From contig OY986965.1 in NCBI GenBank assembly GCA_963920575.1, positions 14,212,290 through 14,276,289 of the forward strand: a stretch of 64,000 nt of DNA. Reading direction: 5' to 3'. Below the pieces are notes generated by a model, which saw only the letters and a program-made list of their open reading frames with translations, ran no database searches and had not been told where the DNA came from. This DNA is from Narthecium ossifragum (Eukaryota; Streptophyta; Magnoliopsida; Dioscoreales; Nartheciaceae). Of this stretch, positions 22,379-33,547 are shown in pieces (positions within the stretch are counted from its first letter, which is position 1; every line of letters begins with the position of its first letter). The translations under genes were made by a program, and so were the position numbers.

Positions 22379-24125
22379 TCAAACCTTGATTTTTGGTACC
22401 CAAATCTTTTTGGGTCCATTTGCATTAGTACTATGCATAAGAGAAGAAGATGAATATCTAGGTGACCAGATTTTCTTAGCATTAGCATTCTTCATGAGAT
22501 AGCAACTAGGTGCAATGTGACCTACTTTGCAACAATAATGACATGTAGGTGCTTGTGTTACCTTAGGAGGATGAGAAGAAACTTTAACAAAGTTAGTCTT
22601 TTTTTGGTTGTTCACCTTTAGGGTTGTAGCCAATTCCTTCCTTGTTTAAAGAGTTCCTTTGGCTATCAAGGATCTCATCTAGCTTATCTCTACTCTTCAC
22701 AAATTTAGCCATAGTGATTTTTAGGTCATTAACCTCTAGAGTGAGATCTCTCTTGGATTTCCTCAAGAAGATAAATTCCCTTTGCATATCATAGTTTGTG
22801 TTCTTCAATATGGTGAGCTCATATTGAGTGTCCTTGAGTTCATCCTTAAGTGTATCATTTGTGTCACTAGACTTGTTCTCTAGCATGCATTTATTTTCTT
22901 TTTCTAAAGTCCCAATTCTATGCATGGCATCTACTTTTTCTTCTTCTACTTTCTTCAAGTCCTTACAAGTAGCATAGTATTTCTTTTTAAGGACTTTGAA
23001 ATCATTAGCTAAAGCATGATAAGCATCAAAAAGTTCTTCAAATGCAAGCTCATCCTCTACCTCATTTTCTTCTTCTTCCTCATCTCCATGTGCCATTAAG
23101 CATATGTTGGCTACCTCTTGTTCTTCTTCATCGGATGAAGTCTCCACATCGCTTTCTCCCCAAGTAGCCACCATTGCCTTCCTACTATTGAACTCCTTCC
23201 TTGAAGGCTTCTTGAGTTGAGGGCAATCGGACTTGTAGTGTCCGGGTTTTCTACACTCACAACATATTATTTCATTTGAGTTAGAAGAATTAGGATTGTA
23301 TTTTTCACCTTTGGAGAATTTCTTCTTGAAGAATTTCTTTCCTCCTTGGCGTTTGAAGATCTTTTGTATTCTTCTTGATATCATCGCCAACTCCTCATCG
23401 TCATCTCCATCACTTGAATCGGATGAGTCTTTGCTAAATGACTTGAAGGCAACCGTCTTCTTCTTTTTGTCTCCCTCTTCGTTGCTCCTCTTCAAGTTCA
23501 TCTCATAGGTCATGAGGGAACCCATAAGCTCATCTAGTGGCAGTTTGGATAGATCCTTGGCTTCTTCGATCGCTATCACTTTAGGATCCCAAGACTTAGG
23601 TAGACACCTAAGAATCTTCCTCACAACCTCATCGTTAGCATAAATTCTTCCAAGAGATTCAAGCATATTTAATATGTTAGAAAAACGTGTAAACATCTCA
23701 CTAATAGTTTCATCATTCTTCATGCAAAATAGTTCATACTCATGTACTAGCATACTTATCTTTGACTCTTTAACCCGGCTAGTTCCCTCATATGTAACCT
23801 CAAGTTTGTCCCATATCTCCTTTGCTGATTTGCATGTGGAGACCTTATTGAATTCACTAGGGCTAAGGGCACAAAATAGAAAGCTTTTGGCCTTGGTATT
23901 AGTTTGAAGGTTTTTGAGGTCAATTGGGGTGTAGTCACTCTTTGTCTTTGGGACATCTTTCCCATCAACAATTTTGGTAGGGACATAAGGTCCATCCTCT
24001 ATAACAAACCATGCTTCATAGTCCATTGATTGAACAAAGATTTCCATCTTTGTTTTCCAATAATTGTAGTTTGAACCATTGAAGTAGGGTGGCCTATTGG
24101 TAGCTTGTCCCTCTATGTTTTTCAT
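22379..24125 (-). pseudogene. Element F gag, frameshift in an A run
   Basis: It starts at ATG 24125, about 50 bp inside the PBS. Residues 1-210 form the Copia gag domain (PYFNGSNYNYWKTKME, CKSAKEIWDKLEVTYEG). A CCHC knuckle (CCECRKPGHYKSDC) lies near 23250-23220, and a long acidic then coiled-coil segment follows. The frame is broken at a run of seven A (22602-22608 region) and continues to 22379 with a second knuckle (CHYCCKVGHIAPSC). A stop then separates it from pol. Gag packages the RNA. Confidence 0.88.
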
Positions 24126-24175
24126 CTCTAGATAGGATCCTCTAAAGATTGTTACACCACTAAATTAGAGACCTA

Positions 24176-24187
24176 GCTCTGATACCA
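24176..24187 (-). other. Primer-binding site of element F (initiator tRNA-Met)
   Basis: TGGTATCAGAGC on the minus strand, two bases inside the 5' LTR. It is complementary to the 3' end of plant initiator tRNA-Met. Confidence 0.92.
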
Positions 24188-24189
24188 AT

Positions 24190-25373
24190 TGAAGGTCCAA
24201 GAGGGGGGTGAATTAGACTCTTTTCGAAAAACTAGATTGATGGAAAATTCAGATAGAAAAAGATCTAACAGCTTGAATGCTTGTAAACAAAATGAACCTT
24301 AGCTACAACAGCATGCAAGAATTAAATGAAGGAGAGGGTTAGAGAGATAACACCGTTTTATAGTGGTTCGACCCAACTCTTGGTCTACGTCCACTTCTCT
24401 CAAGGCTATCCTTGAGGTTCCACTACTTGCAAATTCTTTACAAGCTTTTCCTCCAAGCTATCTGGTGCTTGGTGACCTTACAATCACAGCCACTTGCTGT
24501 TGAACAACTCTCAAGATACTTCTTCACACTTGAAGAAGGTTTACAAAGGTTTTAGCTCAAAGAGAATAAGTAGAAATCTTTCCTAGAACTTGCTCAAATG
24601 ATCTCAATAATAGTGATTAAAGTTCTGGCAAGTTTACATGAAGTAACTACTTATAGATGGGCTTCAACCAGCTCAACAATGAGGTCCAACGGCTCCCTGC
24701 AACTCTTCAACGGCTAGTTTTTTTACTCTGCGCGCTGCTGGCGGTCGATTCATGCATCGTCCGTCACGTATAAAAAACTCAGCCGTTTTGCTCGACGGTC
24801 GATCCACGCATCGTCCGTCACGCTCACGGTCGACAGTGACATCGACCGTCACATCGTCCGTGAGCCTCTGTTGAGAAGGTCGCTTCCTAGGGTCGATGCT
24901 CGGATCGACCGTCGCTCCTTGATATTTCTTCATATATGCGCCACGGTCGACCGCCGCATCGACCGTCGCATCGTCCGTCAGCCTCTGTCAAGAAAAACGC
25001 TTCCCACGGTTAATGCACCGATCGACCGTCGCGTCTTTACTTTCTTCATTGATGCGCCACGGTCGACCGCCACATTGACCGCCACATCGACCATCGCATC
25101 GTCCGTAAGCCTCTGTCAAGAAAAACGCTTCCGACGGTCGATGCACCGATCGACCGTCGCGTCAATACGCATATAGCCAAGTATGAACCATTCACTACGG
25201 TCGATCCATGGATCGAGCGCCACATTCCCACGGTCGATCCTTGCATCGACCGTCAGTACAAAAATGACTTAAATATTGAATTTTAGATTTCCAATTAAAG
25301 GGGTAATAAATATTAAACATATATTTTATCATTTAATGTATATTGGCATCATCAAAACAAGGTTATGATAACA
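24190..25373 (-). repeat. 5' LTR of element F with TCGA palindromes
   Basis: On the plus strand it runs from TGAAGGTCC to ..GATAACA. Between 24743 and 25255 it has about ten units of the type GGTCGAT-N6-ATCGACC. TCGA centres within a unit are 12 bp apart, and one unit of the sister LTR is the perfect 20-mer GGTCGATCCATGGATCGACC (near 16624). A TATAAG box (minus, 24650-24655) lies about 90 bp downstream of the array. Confidence 0.9.
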
Positions 25374-25971
25374 AGAACTGCAAAAGTTTCTTGGTCAAGT
25401 GAATTTTTTGAGAAGATTTATTGCTAACTGTGCAGGCAAGACTCAAGAGTTTTCATCGCTCTTACGAATAAAGAATGAAGACGACTTTGTCTGGGAAGAA
25501 CGACATCAACAAGCATTTGAATGCTTGAAAGAGTATTTAGCAACGCCACCAGTTATGCCGCCGCCAAGATTGAAGGATCCCATGAAGCTTTACATCGCTG
25601 TAGCAGACTGATCAATTGGAGGTCTCTTGGCGCAAGACGGAAAAGATGGAGTCGAGAGAGCAGTGCACTATTTAAGTAGACAGTTTTTACCTTATGAGCA
25701 AAAGTACTCGGCCATAGAAAAATTATGTTTGGCCTTGTATTTTATGTGTACCAAGTTGAGAGCTTATTTAAAGCCTGTAACTGTCTACTTGATTTTTAAA
25801 TACAATGTAATGAAATTCCTGTTTTCTCTACCAATTTTACATCAACGTATTGGTTATTGCGTGTTAACTTTAGCAGAGTTTGATATAAAATTTGTCTCTC
25901 AAAAGGCTGTTAAAGGCCAAGTATTGGCCGATTTTTTAGCCGATTATCCTTGTGTGGATATACCAAATTAG
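25374..25971 (+). pseudogene. Element B RT end and first RNase H
   Basis: It resumes the frame cut at 14019: FLGQVNFLRRFIANCAGK, then the RNase H region (YIAVAD, stop TGA 25609-25611, SIGGLLAQD, RAVHYLSRQF, YSAIEKLCLALYF). It ends at TAG 25969-25971. The linker and the second RNase H follow in the same frame at 26014, so the TAG is an acquired stop (CAG to TAG fits). Confidence 0.85.
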
Positions 25972-26013
25972 TTAGAGCGAGAGATCAATATTATATCGCT
26001 CATTCCATGGACG

Positions 26014-27720
26014 ATGTACTTTGATGGTTCTAACACTATCAATGGCGCAGGCCTTGGGATTACAATCTTATCGCCCATTGGACGCAAATATAACTTTGCA
26101 TATACATTGTCGCAATTATGTACCAATAATCAGGCTGAATATGAAGCGTTAATCATCGGCCTTGAAATTTTATTGGATTTAGTAGTGTCCAATGTGCAGA
26201 TTAAAGGTGACTCACAGTTGGTGATAAATCATCTACTAGGACATTATAAGTGCCAGAGCGATATACTAATTCCATTTCATCAAATAACTCTACAGTTATT
26301 AAATCGTTTTAACGATTTTGAGTTACCTTTTGTTCCAAGACTACAAAACGATGAAGCTAATACCCTCGCCCAAATAGCTTCAGGCTATACCGATTTTAGT
26401 TACGGAACGATACAGTCTGCACTAGAGCGATCTCATCGCTCATTTGAGGTAGATCATATCAATGACCAACAAGATTGGCGTACCCCAATCGTCGCTTTTT
26501 TGCAAAATCCATCGCTTAAGGTCGATAGAAAAATCCGTCTTAAAGTGATACACTATTTTCTACAAAACGATGTTTTGTACAAGCGTCGACCAGATGGGAT
26601 TTTATTGCGATGCTTAAGTCCCGATGAAGCGAAACTAACAATGGTCGAGATACATAACAATGTCTGTGGGGCACGTCAATCTGGCATAAAAATGTGCTGG
26701 CTAATAATGCGCAGTGACTTTTATTGGCCGCACATGGGGGAGGAATGTGTCATATATGCAAAAGGATGTGAATCATGCCAAAGGCATGACCCATTACAAC
26801 GTGCACCAGCGAGTGAGTTATCGATCATTGTAAAGCCATGGCCATTAAGATGTTGGGCGATAGATATTATAGGGAAAATATATCCTCCATCGTCCATGTT
26901 GCACGAGTTTCTAATTGTGGCGACAGATTATTTTACTAAATGGGTAGAAGCTATTTCATTAAAAATAGTTTCTGATGATCAAGTGATAAACTTCATCTGG
27001 AAGAATATCATATGTAAATTTGGTATTCCACAAACGATTGTATCCCATCAAGGGACAATGTTTGTAAGTTCTAAGGTGAAGAATTTTTTGGCCAAGTATA
27101 AAATTAATATGGCCAATTCTACACCTTACTATGCCCAATCTAATGGACAAGCTGAAGCGTCCAATAAAACCATCAAGTCAATTATAAGAAAGATGATGGA
27201 CGATAATTCAAGGCAATGGCATGAAGGATTGCTAAGAGCGTTATGGGCACATAGGACTACACCTAAGTCTAGTACTAAGGTTACGCCTTATCAGTTGGTA
27301 TATGGTCAAGAGGCAGTTCTACCGGCTGAGATAAATGTTCTATCGCCCAGAGTTTTAGAACAAGATCGCTCAACTAGTAAAGAATATGAAGAAGCATTAA
27401 TGTACAATCTCTTGGAGCTCAATGAACAACGAGCTATTGCCTTAGAAAATATAGAGGCACAAAAGTTGAAAATGGTCGATATCTACAATAAGAGAGTAGT
27501 ATTAAAAGAATTTCAAGAAGGAGACTTAGTCTGGAAAATGATCCTACCTATAGATCGGAATGACCCTAAGTACGAAAAATGGTCGCCCAATTGGGAAGGA
27601 CCATATTTGGTCGATCAGGTATTGCCAAATGGGTCATACCAACTGAAGACTATCGATGGTGGGTTACATCGGTCAATGATAAATGATCGATACCTTAAAA
27701 AATATTACCCATCAATGTAA
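26014..27720 (+). CDS. Element B second RNase H and integrase (catalytic Asp lost)
   Basis: It is an open frame of 568 codons. Residues 1-130 form the second, archaeal-like RNase H (MYFDGSNTINGAGLG, NNQAEYEALIIGLE, KGDSQLVINHL, NDEANTLAQIA), typical of Tat elements. The integrase zinc site follows (H..N..GARQSG..., CESCQRH). The core has the first Asp in AIDIIGKI and the Glu in NGQAEASNK. The second Asp, normally in VSDNGTQF, is replaced: the sequence reads VSHQGTMF. The first HHCC His is also unclear. The protein is thus probably inactive as an integrase although the frame is open. The C-terminus has the WEGPYLV motif. Confidence 0.85.
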   Translation: MYFDGSNTINGAGLGITILSPIGRKYNFAYTLSQLCTNNQAEYEALIIGLEILLDLVVSNVQIKGDSQLVINHLLGHYKCQSDILIPFHQITLQLLNRFNDFELPFVPRLQNDEANTLAQIASGYTDFSYGTIQSALERSHRSFEVDHINDQQDWRTPIVAFLQNPSLKVDRKIRLKVIHYFLQNDVLYKRRPDGILLRCLSPDEAKLTMVEIHNNVCGARQSGIKMCWLIMRSDFYWPHMGEECVIYAKGCESCQRHDPLQRAPASELSIIVKPWPLRCWAIDIIGKIYPPSSMLHEFLIVATDYFTKWVEAISLKIVSDDQVINFIWKNIICKFGIPQTIVSHQGTMFVSSKVKNFLAKYKINMANSTPYYAQSNGQAEASNKTIKSIIRKMMDDNSRQWHEGLLRALWAHRTTPKSSTKVTPYQLVYGQEAVLPAEINVLSPRVLEQDRSTSKEYEEALMYNLLELNEQRAIALENIEAQKLKMVDIYNKRVVLKEFQEGDLVWKMILPIDRNDPKYEKWSPNWEGPYLVDQVLPNGSYQLKTIDGGLHRSMINDRYLKKYYPSM

Positions 27721-27822
27721 AATAAAACATAGAAGAAAGAACGTCCTTACAAATGGACGATAGCAATTAGCAAAATATTTGTTCATTACAAAACGATCGG
27801 CCAACAGTTCAACATTTACAAA

Positions 27823-30800
27823 TTATCTCCTTAAAGAGAGCTGTTGAGAGATGCGAGCGATTTTATCTCTGAATGCTTTAAGCCGATTTTTTCTCTTGAC
27901 CAATTCAGCATTGATTTCAATTTGACGATCTTTGGAAGACTCAGCTTCAAGGGCGTCATATTCTTCTATATCTTTATTGCTCTCTTGGTTGATTTGTCTA
28001 CTCACTTTGACGAGATAGTTCCTTTGTATCTTAAGTTGAAGAATTTGTGCTTCTAGCTCCTTGATTAGAGCATCAACTTTAGAAATGCCCGATTCTCTTT
28101 CGCCAATGGCATCCAAGTTCGTCGATAGCTTATTAATGCTATCGCTGATCTTATTTTTCAAGAATGCTCATCGCTCTCGACGTTCTCCAACAAGAAGGAG
28201 CTCGTTGATTAAGTTCTTCCTTTCCACATCAAAGCTTTCAATGGTCGATTTTATGCTTTAGATGTCATCTATTTCTTCGGACAAAAACCCTAACACTTCA
28301 GGATCAATCGCCAAGAATACAGCAGTCGATCTCTCAAGAATGTTGTGGTCTAAAACTGCAAAGTCTTCCTTTGGTAGCTTATCCAAAATGATCATGTAAT
28401 CGACCAATGCTTTTCTAAGGTCATGATATCGACCTTGTTGGATAGCTGCAGGATCAGAGGCCGTTTACTTTCCAAAAAGGCGAGCTTGCCATGACTTATT
28501 CAGAGAGTGGAGGGAATTGATCAAGTCAACCATATCGGCCTAAATTTAAGGATGATTAAAACTCATGATCGATATCGATTATAAAATTAAAATTGACTAT
28601 TTAAGACTGAACTCATACCTCATCTGAAGCAAAAGTGAATGAAGTTGCTTGCGGAGTGTTGAACGATGTCGATGGGGCGACGACGGATACAATTGCCAAA
28701 GTATTATCGGCCATCGTCGTTTGTGGCATAATAAGAGTTGGAGCAAGTATAGTGACAGAAGCGTTTATTGCTGAAATGCTGGGAGGCACATCAACATTGT
28801 GTTGAATGTCACTGGCCGATAACTCCGGAACAGATGATGCCTCGACCAAAGGTTGTAAGGTCAACACACCAGTAGAAGCTATTTCAGATGATAATTGAAT
28901 ATCACCAAGGTCCCTCAAAAGATTATAAGGACCATGAACAAGCATATGACCGATAGATGACAAACCTGGTCCAGTTGGAGTAAGATTCAGAACGTCGAAA
29001 ATATCTTCGACGTTAACATCATCTCATCTTTTTTCTTCAAACGATGAAATGATGATATTTTCCTTATTAGAGGGTTGTCAACACAGAAAGGAGAAAAGAT
29101 CAACAAAACAAATTATTGAGAAAGAATGATTAAATGTTTCATTCAAAATGAGCACATACTTGTTCCGTCAAGGGTTCAACCTGACTGGAGACGGCAACAG
29201 GATCTTTCTCAGTTTCTTCACAAACAACCTCATCGCCCAAGTGGGAGGGAGAACTAGAAGGAGATAAAAGGTGGGAAGGAGTAGAGGAATTCGATCTCTC
29301 TCTACAAGACAAGGAAGAATGAGTTCGAGATATAAAGGTAGAGAAATATAAGATAGTAAACAAAATACGCACTTTGAAACAAAAGCAGAATGTACACTCT
29401 GCCTACTATCTGGCAATCCTGCCTCATCTCCTACTGCTAAAGATGAACGAGCTTGTTGTTCAGGTTCCTCAGTTGCTACTCCCTCAACCACCACATTTTC
29501 GACCGTTACTTCATCGGCCATGGTTTCCTCGACCAAAGGCCTCTCGGCCAATGGAGATGGCCTAGATTCACCAGATAATATTTTCTTCTTCTTATGAGAC
29601 GAAGTCTCTTCAGTAGACTTCCCCCGTCTCTTTTTGGGCGATTCTACACCTTTTCCAGTAGAAGGAATAACTTTCCTCTTCTTCTGAGGCCTATCCTCTT
29701 CCTCGGCGTGTTCTAAAACCTCCTTCTTACGCCCTAACTTCTTGGGAGGAACAAAGTTGTTGAAGACATCATTTTTGTCTTGAGAAAATTGACGCTCTTT
29801 GATGGCCGAGTCCCAAACATCAGCGATGCTAGCATCGATATCGGCCATTGGTTCAAAATTTGTAATCTTAAAACGATTACAAAGAGCTATATCTCTTTTT
29901 TCTACAATGACTACTCTGTCGATGTTGTGGAAGACACATCGCTCTTTGGCCACTATGTTATAGCTAAAGAAAGGAGGAACTAGCCAAGATTGCTTTAATC
30001 CAAACTGACGGGCAACAAAATTTGGAGCATAAACTTCCAGTCCACATTTATTGTTGGATCTACCCCATGCCATATCAAAATGAAGATCTCTACTGACCAA
30101 GAAACGGGCCCAAGCCAATCTTTTTTCTTCATCGTCCAAATTGGCCGATAAATCGAGGAGTGGACGAATGCAAGCTGGGTGAGAGTTATGGTTGAAAGGA
30201 TGATAGGAAGAAAAACTAGATAAATTATAAAAATAATCAAAAGTATGTTGGAAGGATTTGGAAATGAACGATGAAGAAAGATACAAATGACCTTGAGTTC
30301 TGGCCGATGAAGAAGGAGGTAGATGGAGCCTAGGAAAATAAGCTCTAAGCCACAATTGGATGATCCAAAGAGGACCAAAACCAGTAAGACTTCCACCCTC
30401 TCTCGATTGCTCAAGAGTAAGATAGATGCCTCTATATATGGCCGATAAAATAAAAGTGGAAAGGGACAAAACTTGCTTTCCACAAACAATAGCTTGGGCG
30501 AGACCGATATAACCCTTAACCAGTTTCTTAGAAGGAAGACCAAGAACGAATTTACAAAGCCAGTAATAGATGAACGCTAATCATTCTCTAGCATTTGGTG
30601 GTTCATCGGTCTCTTCAAGTTTGGCATAGGCCTTGATAAAAACTATGGTGTTTTTATCAAAATCAAAAACCGTTTCTTTAGAAGAAAGCTTCATATTGGC
30701 CGATACCATATCGCCGATAGGAGAAAGACCGGTTAAAAGAGCGATGTCTAGAAGAGTAATAGAAAGAGTGCCACAAGGAAAAAACAAAGTTGTTGTACTT

Positions 30801-31262
30801 TGTCGACCAAAATAGAAACGACAACAGAAGTAAGTTGGGCTCTTGAGCAGGAACCCTAGTGCTCAAATCCAAGAAATCCAAAATGCCAGCATCAGAAAAA
30901 AATTTCTTGGAGTCTAAATGATTGACCATTCTGCTATGCCATTTGTTGAATTTATCATCAGTCAAAGGCCATGGCGTAATGGGATTCTTAGCAGAAAGGG
31001 TTGAAAGATTAAGTTCCTGGGATAGAGGAAGATCGCCAGAAAACGAAAAGTTTCGAACAATAACTTGTACATCGGAAGACAGAGAAGGCAAACAATCAGA
31101 AATAAAGCAAGGACCCAAAGAAAAAAACCTGGAAGATGAATCTCCTATCTTGACCAGATATGTTCCTCTCGCTTCATCTGATCTTAAGATCCCATTAAAC
31201 TCTGCAAAGGCTTTGCAAGCTTCCTTATGCAATTCCTCATCAGCTTTAATTTCATGAACCAT
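27823..31262 (-). pseudogene. Antisense gene in element B resembling a plant mobile domain (PMD) protein
   Basis: Several minus-strand frames follow each other between pol and the 3' LTR. From ATG 31262: a start domain with LPLSQELNLS and HSRMVNHLDSKKFFSDAGI, then (other frame, 30787-30581) FFPCGTLSITLLDIALLTGLSPIGD, then 30543-29168 with GFGPLWIIQLWLRAYFP and a basic region (RPQKKRKVIPS, SPKKRRGKS). Smaller frames lie at 28963-28613 and 28161-27823, the last with a strong heptad pattern (IKELEAQILQLKIQRNYL). The LTFH/ITLLDIALLTGLP-like core recalls the PMD family of plant nuclear proteins and transposon-associated proteins. Introns and real frameshifts cannot be told apart by eye. Antisense ORFs here are known in Tat relatives such as Grande. 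Confidence 0.6.
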
Positions 31263-31622
31263 GGCGACAAACGAAAAGTTTGACGGAGAAGAAGAAGAAG
31301 AACTCTCCGATGACTCAGAGAATACAAGAAAGTTGTAAGCCTAAGCGCCGCGACTGTAAGAAATGAAAGAACGCTGAAGCCCTAACAGCAGACCAATAAC
31401 GTTCCTTCGCGCCAAAGGAGTATGGTTAAAGGATATACATGTCAGATAAGGATGGCGCATTAAATGCGGAATATCAAAAGATATAGATAGAGGAGGAAAA
31501 TAGAACGGCGATTCTGTTTCCTAGGAAATACTCATGATTAGCCTTTAGTGGTTAACAAGCAAGTTGTCAAATCGTATCAAATGCGGTCATCTCGTTATGA
31601 ATTCAAACTCCTCGATTACCGC

Positions 31623-31636
31623 ATGGGGGGGCAAAA
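31623..31636 (+). other. Polypurine tract of element B
   Basis: ATGGGGGGGCAAAA lies directly before the LTR start TGTTAACC. Confidence 0.8.
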
Positions 31637-32060
31637 TGTTAACCAATATAATGGCTAACCAATCAATGGTTAACAGGTCAACATAATAAATATGGCCAGT
31701 AGACTTTCAAACCTAATCGGACGATATCGCTCAAAGATAAGATCGTTGCACAAAGAATGAAAACATCGACCAAAATCATCGCCCAAAAGAGAAAAGTTAT
31801 CAATCAAGAATTATGATTGATTCCATACAAAGAAATCATCAGTCAAGGGCGATAACGATATAACAATAATAACATTGTTAACTAAGAACGATGATCTTTC
31901 TTACATAAGAAAGTTATCGGCCAAAAGCAACAACGAGTTATCGGACAAAACTTAGTTCATTCAAAGACAGCAAGTTAATAACTTTGGACGATTAAGAGAC
32001 AGAATAGGAAAAGACAACAATCAGGAAAGACAAAGTAACATGTACAAGCTCACCGACCCG

Positions 32061-32150
32061 ACGCAACCGTCATCGGCCAGAAGCTTATCACTCAGACGCA
32101 ACTGTCATCGGCCAGAAGCTTATCACTCAGATGTAGCCGTCATCGGCCAG
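32061..32150. repeat. 35-bp tandem repeat, about 2.5 copies, in the element B LTR
   Basis: The core GTCATCGGCCAGAAGCTTAT recurs with a 35-bp step (CATCGGCCAG at 32071, 32106 and 32141). It lies about 120 bp upstream of the TATA box, so it may be a U3 enhancer repeat. Confidence 0.8.
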
Positions 32151-32265
32151 AGCAAAGAGTGAAGAAACGAGGAAATGTCAGAGAACATGGGACACGCGGC
32201 TCATTCAGAGTGAAAGATGGAAGACGAAGGAGAACGTGCTGGACAAAGCAGTTGAACTGCTCTAG

Positions 32266-32273
32266 TATAAATA
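32266..32273 (+). promoter_or_regulatory. TATA box of the element B LTR
   Basis: TATAAATA followed by ACCTCTTTC, a typical plant TATA context inside the LTR. Confidence 0.6.
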
Positions 32274-32792
32274 CCTCTTTCTTTCACTATGTAAACTCTC
32301 GCAAATCAAACACAGAGCCTACGCGCCTGGATTTCCTTCTGTTCTTTCAATATGTTTACTGTTCATGTAAGTTGATTTAGTTAAATATAATGACATCGTT
32401 TCTTCAATCTTTAGTTAGTCTTTTCTACTTTAAGCAATTTAGATTACTGTTTTAGATGGTTGATCTATGTCTTCTACATTTTTAGATGTTTTCTTTACTA
32501 TATTTCCTTAGATTAATTTAATATTAGGAGCTTTTACTTCATAAATTAGATTAAGTTAATGAATAGATTTAAATACGTTTTCCCTGGATTTAGCAACTTA
32601 GTCTAATCTTTAATGCTTTCTTTAATTAATTACGTAATATTAGATAATTTATGCTTTCAGTAGATTAATTTAGATTATTTTAAGTTAATCTAGATGATTA
32701 GTTTTTAATTAGATTATTAAATTAGGTCTAATCTAGATTTCCATTTTACTTGACATCTCTGATTCAAACGTCGTTTGAAGGAGTAGAACTTA

Positions 32793-33547
32793 GGAGGTGT
32801 TTGGTTGTCATGAGTGGAGCCTGGAATGGGTGGACTAGCAGCACTCCCTTCACTTGAGGCTGTTTGGTTGGACCGTCAACTGGAGGGAGTGGGGGGGCTG
32901 CGCTCCTGAAAAGGCCTCCAGTTAGCCATTTGACTCTGGCCAAAAAAAGGCCAGAGTCGGCCGAGTGGAGTGGGACGCGACTGAATTAATGCTCAGTTAC
33001 TCCCCCACTCGATCGATGCCAATCCTGCGACTTCGAAAGCCATCGGGCTAGGGCTCTTCGTCTCCCTTTCTCCCCTGACGCCTCTCGCGATCCAGGGTTC
33101 TCCTCTCCGCCGTCACAACGCTCTCCCATCCCCTCGCGTGAGTGATGAACCCAATCTAGGGTTTCTTCTTTTCTCCGACCTCACTCCTCCTTCCCCATGG
33201 ACGTTGATGTTGGCTTTCGTCCTCCTCTCATGAATATGGCCTCCTCCTTCTCCTTCATCCTCTCCCACCGAGGCTAATCTAAGGTTTCCTCTCACGTTTG
33301 AAGCCGTCCTTTGGATCTTGGGTTCTCCGGCCGATCTTGGGTCCAAGGTTCCTCTCATCTCATGCGAGTGTCCCCGATGTCGCTGGAATAGACTGTGTTG
33401 CGAGTCTAAACTGTGACTTTGAGGACCACTCCAGTACCAACCAAACAGCAAAAACTGACAAGCCACTTCACATGACTTCACTTTGTAAAAATCTGCACTC
33501 CAGAAAATGTTTCCACTCCACCCAGTCCAGAGTAACCAAACATGCCC
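32793..33547. mobile_element. Harbinger/Tourist-like MITE, 755 bp, TSD TTA
   Basis: The element starts GGAGGTGTTTGGTT and ends AACCAAACATGCCC, which are inverted copies of each other with a few mismatches. TTA flanks it at 32790-32792 and 33548-33550. The empty site is seen in the 5' LTR of element B at about 7227-7235 (gaacTTAacc). A 3-bp TTA TSD and GGNNNTGTTTGG termini mark the PIF/Harbinger group. No transposase frame is visible; the two ORFs in it look like chance frames. Confidence 0.9.

Larger units (their letters stand above)
14020..25373 (-). mobile_element. Element F: SIRE-like Copia LTR retrotransposon with an extra ORF (TSD AGAAC)
   Basis: The 5' LTR is at the right (24190-25373, 1184 bp) and the 3' LTR at the left (14020-16799, 1174 bp after removing the nested solo LTR and one TSD copy). 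TSDs AGAAC lie at 14015-14019 and 25374-25378. The order on the minus strand is PBS for initiator tRNA-Met, gag, protease, integrase, RT and RNase H, so integrase precedes RT, which defines Copia. A 405-codon extra ORF and a polypurine tract follow. The two LTRs are very similar over long stretches, so the insertion is fairly recent. One-base indels break gag-pol in at least two places. Confidence 0.92.

Noticed and set aside
26959..27150. Minus-strand frame in the integrase of element B
   Set aside because: Shadow of the long plus-strand integrase frame.
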